A DNA stretch of 64,000 bases, taken from contig OW388296.1 of assembly GCA_936450465.1 (NCBI GenBank), forward strand, positions 15,435,867 through 15,499,866, in the 5' to 3' direction. Source of the DNA: Gibbula magus (taxonomy: Eukaryota > Mollusca > Gastropoda > Trochida > Trochidae). The notes beneath the pieces were generated by a model. It did no database searches. It was not told the DNA's origin and saw only the letters and a program-made list of their open reading frames with translations. Shown piece after piece: positions 27,101 through 37,845 of this stretch; position 1 is the first letter of the stretch; the number at the start of each line of letters is the position of its first letter. Both the position numbers and the translations under genes were made by a program.

Positions 27101-30100
27101 AGCGGTGCCAGTTTCTCGAATATATGAGCAGCAACAAGCATGGCGGTACAGCGTCTGGTTCTGTGCTCTGTGAGGGGTGGGAGGGGGTCGTCTCCTTTAC
27201 CTTGAATCAACTCCGCATCTATCACCTGAACACAATATAGTCACTGTAGGGAGTTGAATATATAACAATCGACAAATTGAAGGGTTAGATGGTGAGGTGA
27301 GGTGAGTTGGGGTTTAACATCGCTTTCAAGAGTATTTCACTTATTATTATTATTATGGCAGGGAGAAGCCTGCAACCACATGTGGCTATGCATTGCGATG
27401 AAACCTGCGAGCAGCGGCTGGAACTAGCAAACCATGGGTGGTACTGCGCTGAAATTCAGTGTAGCATTGCACCCAAACCATACTGCATAAGATAAGATAA
27501 GATAAGATAATGTCTTTATTGCAGACGAAGTTGCCGTGCCCCTGGCAGGATTCGAACCCCGGACCTCTTGATCCGAAGCCGAATGCTCTAACCACTCTAT
27601 ATCCCGCCCCCTTGAGAGGTTAGAAGACTACAGTCAAAACATATTCCCAAAATTCACCTGTAGAATATACACACATATTGGTTCACTGAAAGAATGCCAA
27701 AGTTTTGGGAGCAAAAATCACATATTTCATGGTCCCAAAAATAAACTGACCAATGGTTGTTTACATCACTTGAGGCAACTTCCATCTCGTACCAGTTTTC
27801 ATCACTGGCTCATTTAAGTGAGTGAGTGAGTTACTGTTTAACGCCGCTTCGGCAGTATGGCTAATTTAAGGCTTGCTGCATTTCGTAAACTTTTCTGTGT
27901 ATAGGTGCGCCGTACCTGAACTTCATAGTGTAGTCTGCTACACTAGCACAGAAAAGTTATGGAAATGCAGCAAATGATGATAACTGGTAGGAGTCAAGAC
28001 TTTCAAGGGAAGTTGCTTGAGATTGGTCCATGCTGTCTCAGATCAAGTATTTCTGTGTTTTGAAACAACAGAGAAATCTTGGTCCATATTCTTCTTTGCA
28101 CTTTAAGGAGTGTTAATTAGCATGGTAAAGCTTTGCTAATACACCAATGCTGTAAAGGAAGTTCATGAATGTACGTTGACAATTTTGTCAATAAAAACAT
28201 CAAGAATCTCAATGACCTCAGTTGCATTGTGAAATGGTCTAGGCAGTAAATACTGCACAGATGCAATATGTTGCTAGTTAATTATCAATATTTACTAAAA
28301 TACCTTATCATCCTCGATCATGACAGGCAGTAGTTTCTCCAGACAGCCGAATAGGACCCGAGCCCTGACCAGATCCAAAGTGGGCGGGTCCTGTAGGGGG
28401 CGGTACCCTTCCACAGGGTATCTACAAACAACATCATGGTATTGGGTCATTTATCATCTTGCTATGGAGAAAATGTGCTAACTGCTGCTATTAACAATAC
28501 CACTACTCCTCATCTTCCAGCTACTACCACTACACCTACATTTATTTGTGTTCCAAACAGGTGCTTTCATGCCACCAACTGCCAGTTAACTTCAGATGGG
28601 GCCAGTTACGAAATTGACAACAAACCTCACGTCTCATTAGCTACACACCTTAGAGGAGTAGAACCAAAGTTAGCTCTAAGATTCTCAGACACAGAGAGAC
28701 TGACGGCAGGGAAGTACGCTATCCCTGGACCTCTTCTCACTGTGTTGAAGGCTTCACCCATACAGTGCCCGTTCCTGAAAAGTATATGGGGCTCTTTTAG
28801 TGATGAATATATTACCATTAGGGAAAGATTAGTTGATGACATTGATAGATCTTTGCTCTCTGTAGATCATTGGGCTTTGTAGGGTTGGAAGTTAAAGGAA
28901 ACATTTATCAAACATTTCTCATATGAAACTTGTGTACAAACCTGTAAAATGTCATGGTTCCATCATCACAGTTTAAAGCACAGCTTATTACGTCACCAGT
29001 CAGCCATGGCTGCATGAATACACAGAAGAAATGTTATTTCTCAATAGTTAAAATTATGACATGTCATTCTCATATTTTTTAATTTTAACAAAACCTGAGC
29101 TTTTGGACTTGCAAATTGGAATTAACAGAATCATATTTCTTCTTAACACATTTATAAGAATAGTTTGGCACCAATTAATTTAGCACGTTAAGGATGATTA
29201 TAAGATATTTACTTACATCTCCATACTTTTGTGTCTTGACATTCCATTTCCTGAGACGACTACCATCATAGGCATAAGAATCACCAGTGTCACCTACTCC
29301 CTCCTAAAATACATCCTCACAGCATAAAATTGTAGCTTCGATTGGATTGACGGATAGACCACATACCACTTCAGCAAATTGTTGCATAATTAACAGTTAT
29401 TTCGGTTCTAAGGATAAATGTAAGGTTCTGCAGGAGTAGACCAACAGAGCCAAAGCCAGATTATCAAAATTGATTTGTAAAGAACCTGACTGCAGATATG
29501 TTTTAAGAAATGATACACTGGCATTGTTACTGTAAGAAGAATATTAGCATAACAAGGCGTAGCTTTTAATTCAACTAGTGTTGTTCCGAGGTGATCTCCT
29601 GAGGGGGTCAATTTGGCCATTTCTGAACAAGTGGGACCCTTTGCAATGGGAAAAGTATCTTACTTAATTTTAAGGGACACCAAGCCAAAAAGGTGGGCAA
29701 ATGTGCCCAGGACCCCCTCTAGGAACAACACAGTTCAACTGTCCCTTCCCAGCCCCCAAACACGTACTTCCTGCGAGAACTTGCACTGCAGTGTGCACCA
29801 GCCCAGCTGCATGACGCCCTTCGACCCCAGCATCAGTTCATATATCCACTTTCCTGTATAAACAATAGATCTTCATCAGGTCTCTGTTCATTTATTGAAG
29901 ATGATGCAGGGGTAGAAATTAACTTCAAACATATGGTAGCCTGCAGGGCTAGTCGTTTTGATTTCTACTAGCCCAATACAATTATCACTAGCCCGTATCT
30001 TCTAGTAATCAAACAATAATAAAATGTTATCTTTTAACTTCAATGGCAAGTATTTTCCCTACTTCAATCATTCACATCTGATATCTTTGCTGAAAAAAAC

Positions 30101-33100
30101 AAGAATCTCTAGTCATATTTTGAGTATTTCATAAGGATTCAGAAATATTTAAAGGCCAACAGGGCTAGTAGAAGCTAACATTTACTAGCCCGGTGTCATT
30201 TTTACTAGCCTCGGGCCGAAGGACTAGTGTTGATTTCTAGCCCTGTGATGTGAGGTGATTTGGGGTTGAATGCCGCTTTCAAGAGTATGTGTATTGCAGT
30301 TGCTAGGATGCATTGTGATGAAACCAGGGTGCATTGACTGCAATCTCCCCTTGCCTTACACAATGGGATTTTCAGATAAAGTAATAGGATATTTCTAAAT
30401 AATAACAATCATTTTACATTTTTGCAATGGGATTTTCTCCTCTGGTCAGTATTTATTATGGGATATCTTGGTACATCAATGGGTAAATATCCCCAAATCC
30501 CTGCCTAAAGTGATCCCTGGTATGTGTATTGCGGTTGCTTGGATGCATTGTGATGAAACCTGGGTGAATTGACTGGAACTAGCAAATAATGGGTGGTGCA
30601 GTGCAGAAATTCAGTTTTCGCATTGCTACCAAATCTTACATCTAATCATGTTAAATACCTAAACAAGTTGCCTAAGTTGCCTGGCACAATTCCAACCCAG
30701 GACTTCCTGATCCAAAGCTGAATGGGATTGTCACTCCGCTATCACGTCCCCTAATTAATTCAATGAAAGGGCAGTCTTGGCCTAGAATTTCAAAGATCTC
30801 TGACACTAAGACAGTAATCATGTATGATACATTGGACTCTTAGTGCTAAGAGAGTTTTAAAATTGTAAACCCTGTGTAACAGAAAAACCTATTGAAAAGT
30901 TATTCTCAAGCCAAAAAAAACCTGTTATAATGAATAACCATTTACATACCATTACTTGCATTGACAGACTCAATGTTGATGCAAGATGAGACTTACCCTT
31001 GTATACACAGGTATTCGCTCTCATACTGCTGAAGTTACTCAGGCTTGACAACTGAAAATAACAGGTAATTTGTAAATGAGTAATGAGTAAAATTTATTCC
31101 ATTTAATCTTAATTAATCTTCATATATAGATAAAAGCAATGTTTGAAATAAGCACTAGCCCTGTAACTAAGTACAAAAGGTTCTTGACTAGTAAAAAGTA
31201 AAAGTAAAGACTGGTAGTCAGGGTAGCTTCGTGAAACTTTAGGATTTTATGGACTCCAAAGAAAAATCTTCAACTTCATCCTCGGTGAATATTATTTTCT
31301 CGGGTTCAAAAAAAGTAAAAACAGTATTGACCAGTCTCATCCTGCTCCATCAGCATATTTCCTTAAACCCGCACTTCTTCATCCGGGATGAAAATTTTCT
31401 ATAGCCCTTGTGAGAAGGCACAGACCTTATTTAGTTGACACATTGATGACAGACCAGAGATAAGGAGATATGCTATTTATTAGACTATGTCTGTACGTTG
31501 ACATTCACTATAAACAGTTCTTGTCCTGTATAGGCACACAATATTGTGCCAGCATAGGTGTGACAGTACATGAACAACGGTTTTGAAACATTCTCGCAAA
31601 ATAAAATAGTTTATTAATATATTAAAACTAATGTCCGATTGCGATTTTGTGTTTTTTGGTACTTTTTGACCACATAGCTGTTTCCATGGTGTGTTGATGT
31701 AATGTCACTACTGGTTGACAGACCCTGTGTGCTCCTGACCCCATGCTCTCAGTGGTCTCAGCTAATAGCCGTGTGGAGAGTGATTCACTAAATTATATGC
31801 GACAGTTCAAGACGCCTTATCAGGAACTACAGGAGATATAGAAGTTTTAGCCAAATATGTTTATGTTAAAGATGCTAGCCCCTGACAGCTTCTCAGTGGC
31901 TGTGAGTGCAGGTTTAACCACAAATCTACTACCATCCCCTGATTGAGTTGACTCATAAAGTTTAACCGGCTGCTGACGCATTGCTATTCATAGCATGTGT
32001 ATACATGACTGTCAGCCAATGAAATGTCGTGATTTGAAAGTTGATCAACCATTGATCTTCTCTCCCAGCCAATGCCAATATAGCTAGATGTTCAGTCATT
32101 GATTGGCTTGATATGTAGTGATATGAGTCAAAAGAATCTCAGTCAATCAGGGTTTTGATGTTACCTCGTGGATAAATATTATAATGTTATTAATTAAGTA
32201 TTTCCGTATTTCCCAGTTATGGTTCTGAGGTACGTTGTATTGGCCCGAGAGGTAACTCGGCCAATACTGTAATACTTAATTAATGACAATTTTATTAATT
32301 AACTTCTTTTCAATCTATTTGCACAACACTAAACATTACATTTATATTGAAATAATAATTATAAACAAGATTGGTGAACAAATAGCACAGATCAAAGTTG
32401 TGAAGCCAAATGTGCAACTGCGCATGCTCAGACTCATATTGGCCCAGTTTGTCTCGTATTGGCCTGTTGTCAAGTCATATGGTCTACGCCGTAAAGGCCA
32501 TATAAGTACCATAACATTGATAGTTAATTAACAAACCCTGATACAGCAGGATGGACCAGTTTAAAACCAAATGATGAATTTAATTTTAGATCCCAAACAA
32601 AATAAACACACTTCTTACCCCAAGTCTGTCTGGTTCCACAATAAGGGTTCCAACATTTGAAGATATGTCAAAAAAGACTCCTTTTTCGCCTATTCGACCA
32701 GATATTTCATCTTTGGGTGGTGCACCTGAATATTGGATACTGATTTCTTACATGGAATACAACATTTCACAATTTTTGTAAAGAAATATCTCCACATCAT
32801 ACAAAAGAAGTTAAAAAATCATCAAGATAATGTCAGCCCTGAGTTAAGAAACATGAAATTTCCCGGGGTGTTCATGAGCGCTCGCAAATACTCAATGTTA
32901 AAAGCCACTAATAATGTGTTACTGAACACAGGGCTGATATCTATGGGTTGACAGATAAAAATGTTACCTTATGATGTCAATATTATCAGAGATAATAAGA
33001 TGACATTCATTATTAAATCAATGAACTTACCAGGTTCTGAACATACACCATGTAAATCTACAGCATCTCCCAAGGCTGCATCTATGTAATTCTGTAAGCT

Positions 33101-34411
33101 GTGCAGATCCAAAGCTTTCCTGGAACAAATATTTTGCCACTTGCATATATTTTAAGGGAAAGTTTACACTTCACTTGCAATGCAACAATGTACATTTAGT
33201 ACATTGTCTCAAAAAACTCTGAGCCATGAAGAATTTTAAATTTTGGGAGCTATATTCTTCACATTTAAACTGCATCTATGTTACATTGAGGTGGCAAAGA
33301 GAGAGATAACCTAAATATCAATGTGTGAGAGTCAGTCTTTATAAATTAAAACAGTTAATATTAACTATTGAAAACATATGTTGCAGCTAAAGTTTCGCCA
33401 CTCAAAAATGTTATGACACAAATTACTTCAGCAATCAGCAGGCAGGAAAACTGTTAATACAAATCAAACAGAAGCAAACATTGACCTTCCATACTCCATC
33501 TATGTTTGATTTACATAAATGTAATAACTCGATCGTCAATAACATAATTACTTACTCCGCCCCTGCCGCTCCAGCCTCTGATGATTTTTCCTGATCGGAA
33601 AACACATGGCGCAACAGGCTATGGGTATATGGATCTGGAATTGAAGTTACAAAAAACAGATCTGTAGCAAAAGGTAAAAATCATTTCCTCGAATATGATC
33701 CAGCCAACAAATATATAATGCTAGCATAAAATATCATCTTTATGAGAAAGGGGTGTAAGATAAATACATAATAACCCAATCCACAATTAAAAAGAAACAG
33801 TTACAGGACGTAAGGAGATGCTGAAAATATGTGGTCTGGATCCCCCTCTTTCAAATATTTTTACACGGGCGGTATGGGAAAACAAATTTTGGACCCCCCC
33901 CCCCCCCCTTTTCCTGGAGGACACCTCCCCCCCCTTTCAAAATTCCTGGATCCACCAGAGTTGTGGCACAATTCAATTGCTATTACAATGTCATCCAGCC
34001 TTTTTAAAAACAGTAGAACACACAGCAAACTTATAAATCTAAGCATAAGAAATGTTGTCAATATCTAAACCAAACATTGGAATTTGATTGACGTTGAATC
34101 ATCTTTTTTTAGGTTCAGTTTATCGTCCCAGTTTGTCTAAGGCGAGTCTATTAATAAATTGTTGTTATTGGGACCTGGTAAAGTAGAGTACTCTCTGGGT
34201 GTGACAAATTGCAAGTGTGGTGTTTGATTGACGAGTTGCCAATGTTTTCAAGGCGGACAAAATATGCACACACGAGAGTCGAGACGGAATTCAGCAATCT
34301 GACTCTTTGAGATGTAAAACCTAGACGAAAATATATTTATATACCTTGATCTGACGAATCACGATGCCTAACAGCTGGAGTCAAGCCACGACTTTTTTTA
34401 CTGTCCGCCAT
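11230..34411 (-). CDS. RNF123: RNF123/KPC1-type E3 ubiquitin-protein ligase, complete, 36 coding exons
   Basis: Exons (start-end, minus): 34411-34345, 33634-33556, 33119-33031, 32725-32619, 31051-30997, 29853-29768, 29303-29217, 29009-28942, 28774-28649, 28421-28304, 27225-27097, 26975-26850, 26247-26155, 25699-25626, 25389-25287, 24369-24273, 23660-23599, 22422-22351, 21910-21793, 21440-21339, 20996-20919, 20308-20196, 19239-19156, 18807-18700, 18067-17890, 17328-17254, 16962-16875, 16360-16273, 15910-15820, 14877-14738, 14271-14083, 13747-13587, 12985-12852, 12677-12586, 12109-12021, 11359-11230. Total 3,696 nt, 1,231 aa; the human protein is about 1,314. SPRY lies near residues 120-265 and a C3HC4 RING at C1168 to C1205. 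Signature stretches include [19 protein letters not shown] and [11 protein letters not shown]. The family member KPC1 ubiquitinates p27Kip1 in the cytoplasm with UBAC1/KPC2. The shorter length comes mainly from a reduced linker around exon 21 and a shorter N-terminus. All introns are GT-AG except intron 14. Confidence 0.96.
11592..11815 (-). repeat. CTCAC-tailed SINE copy in RNF123 intron 35
   Basis: It begins ggtaaggtgatttagggttt and keeps caagagtatttcactta, gaaccatgggtggtac and gaaattcagcgtagcatt. Just to its right (about 11,860-11,935) is a short fragment of a second SINE family (cagcattataaggatagaac). Confidence 0.75.
14351..14735 (-). other. RNF123 intron 30 sequence, no separate gene
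   Basis: The open frames here on either strand lack motifs and splice context. The adjoining exon 30 (14877-14738) is coding on the minus strand. Confidence 0.5.
15357..15655 (-). repeat. Near full-length CTCAC-tailed SINE in RNF123 intron 29
   Basis: The left end is cacaggtcaggtgaggtgag and the right end is the complement of a tRNA-like head (ctaaccactgcgctatcccg, with the box A complement). About 17 bp that normally contain box B are deleted next to gggatttgatccgaagcc. It is one of two copies retaining the head. Confidence 0.85.
16436..16635. mobile_element. Foldback MITE, family 1 copy
   Basis: Inverted arms catgccagtctccatcgctg and gatgatggagactggtgcga bound a hairpin-like body with ccttgctacatttcc facing the complementary stretch. 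It lies in RNF123 intron 27, between exons 27 and 28. Confidence 0.65.
18120..18668. repeat. 31-bp tandem repeat filling RNF123 intron 24
   Basis: Many copies of a unit close to atttcttgttaactccatca plus acacatttacg, with variants carrying accggtaa or atatgat. The array occupies most of the 632-bp intron between 18068 and 18699. Units are contiguous, with no unique spacers between repeats. Confidence 0.9.
19447..19705 (+). repeat. Second SINE family with intact tRNA-like head and (ATT)n tail
   Basis: The head has a box A-like tagctcagttggtagag and a box B ggttcgattcc about 40 bp later. The body follows (gcttggcgatcagcatcata, aggatagaac, gtgccactggcac) and then a ttattattattattat tail. The acceptor stem would pair poorly, so it is not a functional tRNA gene. 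It lies in RNF123 intron 22. Confidence 0.8.
21563..21716. mobile_element. Foldback MITE, family 1 copy, right arm eroded
   Basis: The left end aaggcataactcttgccag is identical to the copy at 204. The body keeps cacatttctt and gagggaaatactgcaaa, and the outer right arm is lost. It lies in RNF123 intron 19. Confidence 0.7.
22564..22670 (-). repeat. Truncated CTCAC-tailed SINE in RNF123 intron 17
   Basis: It reads ggggtgaggtgagttggggt through cactttatcacggctgctag to gcagggagaaagc, then stops. The tRNA head side is missing, as expected for a 5'-truncated insertion. Confidence 0.75.
23250..23365. mobile_element. Hairpin MITE in RNF123 intron 17
   Basis: The inverted arms are ttctatttaataccattttt and aaatggtattaaatagaa, followed inward by gactcgtgaatgattt against aaatcattaactcgt. 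The loop is tcaaactcgctttcgctcgt. There is no coding content. Confidence 0.7.
23720..24080. repeat. Dispersed repeat ending in an acgg-rich segment
   Basis: It ends acggacggacggacgtgctg followed by gactacttcgtagcggggta. A related sequence with gacggacggacatggtgacc and gactacttcgtggcggggga lies near 37.9-38.2 kb. The ends resemble a common molluscan interspersed repeat. It lies in RNF123 intron 16. Confidence 0.55.
25390..25625 (-). other. RNF123: U12-type AT-AC intron (RNF123 intron 14)
   Basis: The 236-nt intron starts ATATCCTTTT, the minor-spliceosome donor consensus. It ends TTTTCCTTAGC-CCCTTCAC, with a U12 branch-site match whose branch adenosine would be at 25400, ten bases before the terminal AC. 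Splicing here joins TT|A (Leu435) and yields NVLFDKIKF, aligning with NVLFDVLRS of the human protein. No GT-AG pair restores this frame. Confidence 0.9.
26287..26545. repeat. Dispersed repeat, copy also at about 47.0 kb
   Basis: It carries aggtgtttttact, then gtccaaattg, acatgatatg, tataccaattttggtgaggg and ttggtcaagtagtttta. The same order of blocks, diverged, occurs at about 47,010-47,200. It lies in RNF123 intron 12. Confidence 0.5.
27293..27612 (-). repeat. Full-length CTCAC-tailed SINE with intact Pol III boxes
   Basis: On the minus strand the head reads box A tagagtggttagagc, then box B ggttcgaatcc, followed by the body and a (CTCAC)n tail at 27,293-27,310. A short (ataag)n-atgtctttatt segment interrupts the body at 27,488-27,520; it resembles the 3' end of a molluscan LINE. 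It lies in RNF123 intron 10. Confidence 0.9.
27778..28013. mobile_element. Foldback MITE, family 1 copy interrupted by another repeat
   Basis: Arms ccagttttcatcactggctc and gatgataactggtaggagtc bound the element, with gcttgctgcatttcg facing gaaatgcagcaa. Near 27,820-27,860 the left arm is broken by a gtgagtgagtgagttactgt plus ttaacgccgcttcggcagta fragment of a different repeat. It lies in RNF123 intron 10. Confidence 0.65.
29577..29740. mobile_element. MITE with agtgttgttcc ends, copy 1
   Basis: It runs from agtgttgttccgaggtgatc to ctctaggaacaacaca. Flanks attcaact and gttcaact match at 7 of 8 positions, consistent with an 8-bp duplication. An inverted, roughly 160-bp homologue is at 58,358-58,525. 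It sits 27 bp beyond the donor end of RNF123 exon 6. Confidence 0.7.
29909..30247. mobile_element. Probable hAT-like MITE in RNF123 intron 5
   Basis: The left end caggggtagaaattaac is matched by the right end gttgatttctagccctg in inverted orientation. The inside repeats ctagccc motifs near both ends. The flanking duplication is not clear. Confidence 0.5.
30246..30755 (-). repeat. CTCAC-tailed SINE, broken and partly duplicated
   Basis: A left piece (gtgaggtgatttggggttga to gcattgactgcaatc) is separated by about 180 bp from a second piece. The second piece repeats tatgtgtattgcggttgctt, then continues to the tRNA-like end (gctatcacgtcccc). Part of the body therefore occurs twice. Confidence 0.6.
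32190..32535. mobile_element. Non-autonomous element with tggcc/aattaatta motifs, copy 1
   Basis: It contains cttaattaatgacaatttta, caaatgtgcaactgcgcatg, ctcagactcatattggccca and ends acattgatagttaattaa. The same blocks occur inverted at 38,930-39,520. It lies in RNF123 intron 4. Confidence 0.65.
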
Positions 34412-35170
34412 AGCGCAAACAGATATTACACTTTTAAGGACACTTTCATAACTTCAGTAACTGTGTGAGTTCTGTCAGGTTGACCAAATAGTTTTGCGAT
34501 TTACTTTACCGGAAGTGTTCGTCTGCGTCAAAACAGTTGAAATTCCAAATAATATTGCTAAATAAATTATACAATTACATGAAAGGCTCAAATTTTCCTT
34601 TTCCGATTGTGAAAAAATTTTCGAATGTCTTCAAAACAGTTATTTCTAAATAATGAAGCATAATAATTATTTGCTCCGTAAAGTGTAGTCATATTATATC
34701 ATTACGCCGTTACGTCGACCCTTTTAGTCTTCAGGGAAAATGTCAATTCTACTTTGGCAAATTACTGCTGTGTTATTGATAAATGAATTCTAATGCCATA
34801 ATAATATATACAAAACATTCTTTAAATAGAAGAGATTTCAAACTATTTCTGCGTTAGAGGACTCTTTCGCCAAGGTGCTTTATCCTTCCGCTTTCAATAA
34901 ATTATACTATTTCTTCGACAACTACTTTTAATAGCTAGGGAAGAGAACAGCAATCGTGTGATCTTTTAGTGAATTTAAAGATTATCGAACATTTAACCAT
35001 TAAAATCGTTACTTTTTATGTATGTTTCACTTTTCACTGTATAACACTCTTGTATATCAATCCTCACTGTATACCATACTCATGTATTTTAATATTTAAC
35101 TATTTTAATAATTTACCTCACAGTTGTTAATAATCTGTATAAATAGGGAATAATCTGTATAAATAGGGAA
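34412..35170. other. Upstream flank of RNF123, no gene seen
   Basis: The start context around 34411 (gcgctATGGCGGAC) is a good Kozak-type site. No further exon is supported. Core promoter elements cannot be assigned with confidence. Confidence 0.4.
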
Positions 35171-35175
35171 TAATT

Positions 35176-35362
35176 TCTGTCATTGGCTAATCTTTAAGCC
35201 TTGTTGCACGTCGCCTTTTCTGTACCATATATTTCCGATTGCAACACCGAGTCACGGTGCAGTACGCTGACACGCAGGCACAGAAAACTTAACGAAATGC
35301 AGCAAGGGTTCAATAAATCACCAGTGACAGAGACTGGCTCGAGTAATGCTTTGCGGGGGGAG
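35176..35362. mobile_element. Foldback MITE, family 1 copy
   Basis: Arms ttggctaatctttaagcctt and agggttcaataaatcaccag face each other, with ttgcacgtcgccttttctgt facing acagaaaacttaacgaaatg. The outer right end keeps agagactggctcgagtaatg. Confidence 0.55.
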
Positions 35363-35849
35363 TTGTACCAGGAGATACAGTCACGTTTTTTATTGCTAAT
35401 TCTGTAGCTATGTCTGTCAACACTTATATCTACCACCGTGAAAATGAAGGGAGAAACCTATAGTCTTGCTGTGTATTTGTCATTTTTTTTTTTTTTTTTT
35501 TTTTTTTTCTCCATATTTTCAGGTATTTGTCATTTGACCAACAGTCCCCTTTCCGTTCAACAGAAAGTCATCATCAATCCTGTTTATCAATGTTGGTGTG
35601 TATAGAGTTATCATCTATCTGAAATTGTTAGCATTTACTCACTGAAAAATAAATCTTTGAAGGGTATTTAGGTGAGGTATAACAGAAACAAATCTAAATA
35701 AATTTAGATCAACAGTTACATTAGGTTATACCGTGTTGCGACTGTATATCCATGATATAGGAAAGTCGATTTAAATTTGACTGTATATCCATGATATAGG
35801 ACGATCTAAATTTATTTAGATTGAACAGAAACAAATCTGTTTTCGATCT

Positions 35850-36040
35850 CTGGGTATATACTAAACTAGTCAATAAAAGAAACGCAACAGAAACACTTTC
35901 AGATTTTTTTTTATTGGAAGAAAGAGCATGTGAATCAAAATTACAATAAAGGTGGCCAAATGAAAATCTGAATGGACATGGTCTGATGTATTGCGCATCC
36001 ATCCCGTATGTCAAGTCAAGACATGGCTGAATTCGACAAT
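35850..36040 (-). mobile_element. Possible Tc1-like terminal fragment
   Basis: On the minus strand this stretch reads gttgcgtttcttttattgac next to a region resembling Tc1/mariner element ends. No transposase frame remains. The assignment is tentative. Confidence 0.3.
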
Positions 36041-36417
36041 CGTCTGCTGTTGAAGTATGTATTCAGAAAATCCGACATGAGTTATACACTCACGTACTAA
36101 AAAAAAGTCCCACATATTTAAAGGAGTATAACATGAAATATTGATATCGGGGAAAGTAGATTTTGAATTAATTTAATAGACCACATGTTTTGTAAAGATG
36201 TGCTCAAAATTTCATACATCACAGTATGATAGTTTTATTTTTTATATCTGTTCAAATATACATGGGGTGCTAAAATCGCCTTTTCAAGATGTTTTAGTGC
36301 CACATTGTTTGGTAATTAAGTTTTTAAAATTTTAAAAGTAGAAATGCAATTAACAAAAGAAAGCGTCGATATAAATAACTTTCTTGGATTTAAATTTGTT
36401 GACGCATCATTTCTGTC

Positions 36418-36515
36418 ATCCTCGGTTACCCATGGTTTTATATATGCTCTCCACTATATCACGTGTTATAGTGGAGAGTAATGGAGCATATATAAAACCA
36501 TTGGTAACCGAGGAT
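36418..36515. mobile_element. 98-bp near-perfect hairpin
   Basis: The left arm atcctcggttacccatggtt continues ttatatatgctctccactata. The right arm is its complement with one 8-bp insertion. The centre is tcacgtgt. It is a foldback MITE or its solo hairpin. Confidence 0.75.
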
Positions 36516-36719
36516 TCATTTATGTAGGACGTCACAAAATAAGCTTGTTGACGCTTCTATCTCGTAAAGTTAAAGGATATTCCAAAACTACGATTTCTTA
36601 AAACGTGTGTATCTCAGAAATATTAACAGATAATGTTTTGAAAATTCATATCTAATATGCTGAGTTCAGAAGACATGATGTAACGCTGTGGATATTTATC
36701 GCTCGTGGTTTGACATTTC

Positions 36720-37240
36720 TTGTATCTAATGTGGGGACGGTTTTTTGATTATAGGAAAAAAAGTCCTTGGAAAAAAAGTACCGGTAAAAAAGTCCTCCGG
36801 AAAAAAAGTCCTATTACTATAAAAACAGGTTAAATAGACATTAAAGAGCCATCACGGATGTTAGTGTTTCAAATTTTTAGAAAATATACTTTTAACGTCA
36901 TTCGCAAGAGAAATCTTTTATCTACAACATGGCATATGTTAAATAATTTTCATATCAAGACAATGTATTGCAATTTGGTTTCAAAGAGAAGTATCACTTC
37001 GACTAGCGCGCGCTACGGGTATCTGACGTATGTAACGACCAGAACAGGTCTAAGACCAGAACAGAGAAATCAGAATAAACAAATACCATTTGTGCACTAA
37101 ACATCACTATATAGTAGTATTAGACGGATAAAAGGATTTCCTCGTCCGAAAATTAAATACTTATATTTAATTGCCCGGATAAGGTTTCAACCACTTAAAA
37201 ATAGCAGCGCGCTTTGCTCCGTTACTTCAAAAGTGGGATT
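36720..37240 (-). mobile_element. Short copy of a MULE-like element (inverted to 51.6-53.1 kb)
   Basis: It contains alternating ggaaaaaaagtcc blocks, then taaagagccatcacggatgt, and later gaccagaacaggtctaagac. All of these recur in reverse complement at 51,750-53,060. This copy lacks the transposase tail found in the other one. Confidence 0.6.
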
Positions 37241-37814
37241 AGGTTGCGGAAACGAATAATGGACTATTAATGGTAACGACGGTTCCAAGGGAAGTAACTC
37301 TGCACGAACATGCTCAAACAGTCTTACAGTGCCTGGCCATTTCGATATCTATCATTTGCAATATTATAAACGTACAAAATAAAATCTTTAGTTATTATTA
37401 GATAACTTTGATAAACTATTCACAACTGAATTATTGACATTCGTAAGAAAATATTAGTAAAATAGAATAAACTGTTAAAATAACCAAGTATAAACTACAT
37501 TTAACTGTTTTTGTTGTACATCTGCTTTAGTGTACAGCTATTTCTTTTTCATTATGACATTATCAATTTTCATACATTTCATATTGAAAGAAATAAAATT
37601 AACACGGGACATTTAGCCTCAGAAATTAGTGTTTCATTTATCGACAGCATTTTTTACAAACGATTCGAATAGTTATACAAAATGGAACCCTAGAGATACT
37701 TTGACTTCTCATTTCTTGACTTGCTTTTATTTTCTAGACTAAGCTAGGTACATTGCCGACAATGAGGATAAATACCGCATATCCTCTAATAAGTTATTTT
37801 TCAGTACCCCTTGA

Positions 37815-37845
<31 letters not shown>

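Larger units (their letters stand above)
28304..31051 (-). other. RNF123: SPRY-domain exons of RNF123 (exons 5-10)
   Basis: These exons encode residues 115-294. Visible SPRY landmarks are [56 protein letters not shown] and YFPAVSLS, in the order found in RNF123 and other SPRY proteins. SPRY domains bind protein partners. Exon 9 has a longer antisense frame across it on the plus strand that I take to be a shadow. Confidence 0.93.

Noticed and set aside
28436..28882. 148-residue plus-strand open frame
   Set aside because: It is antisense to RNF123 exon 9, which has clear SPRY sequence and consistent splice sites on the minus strand.
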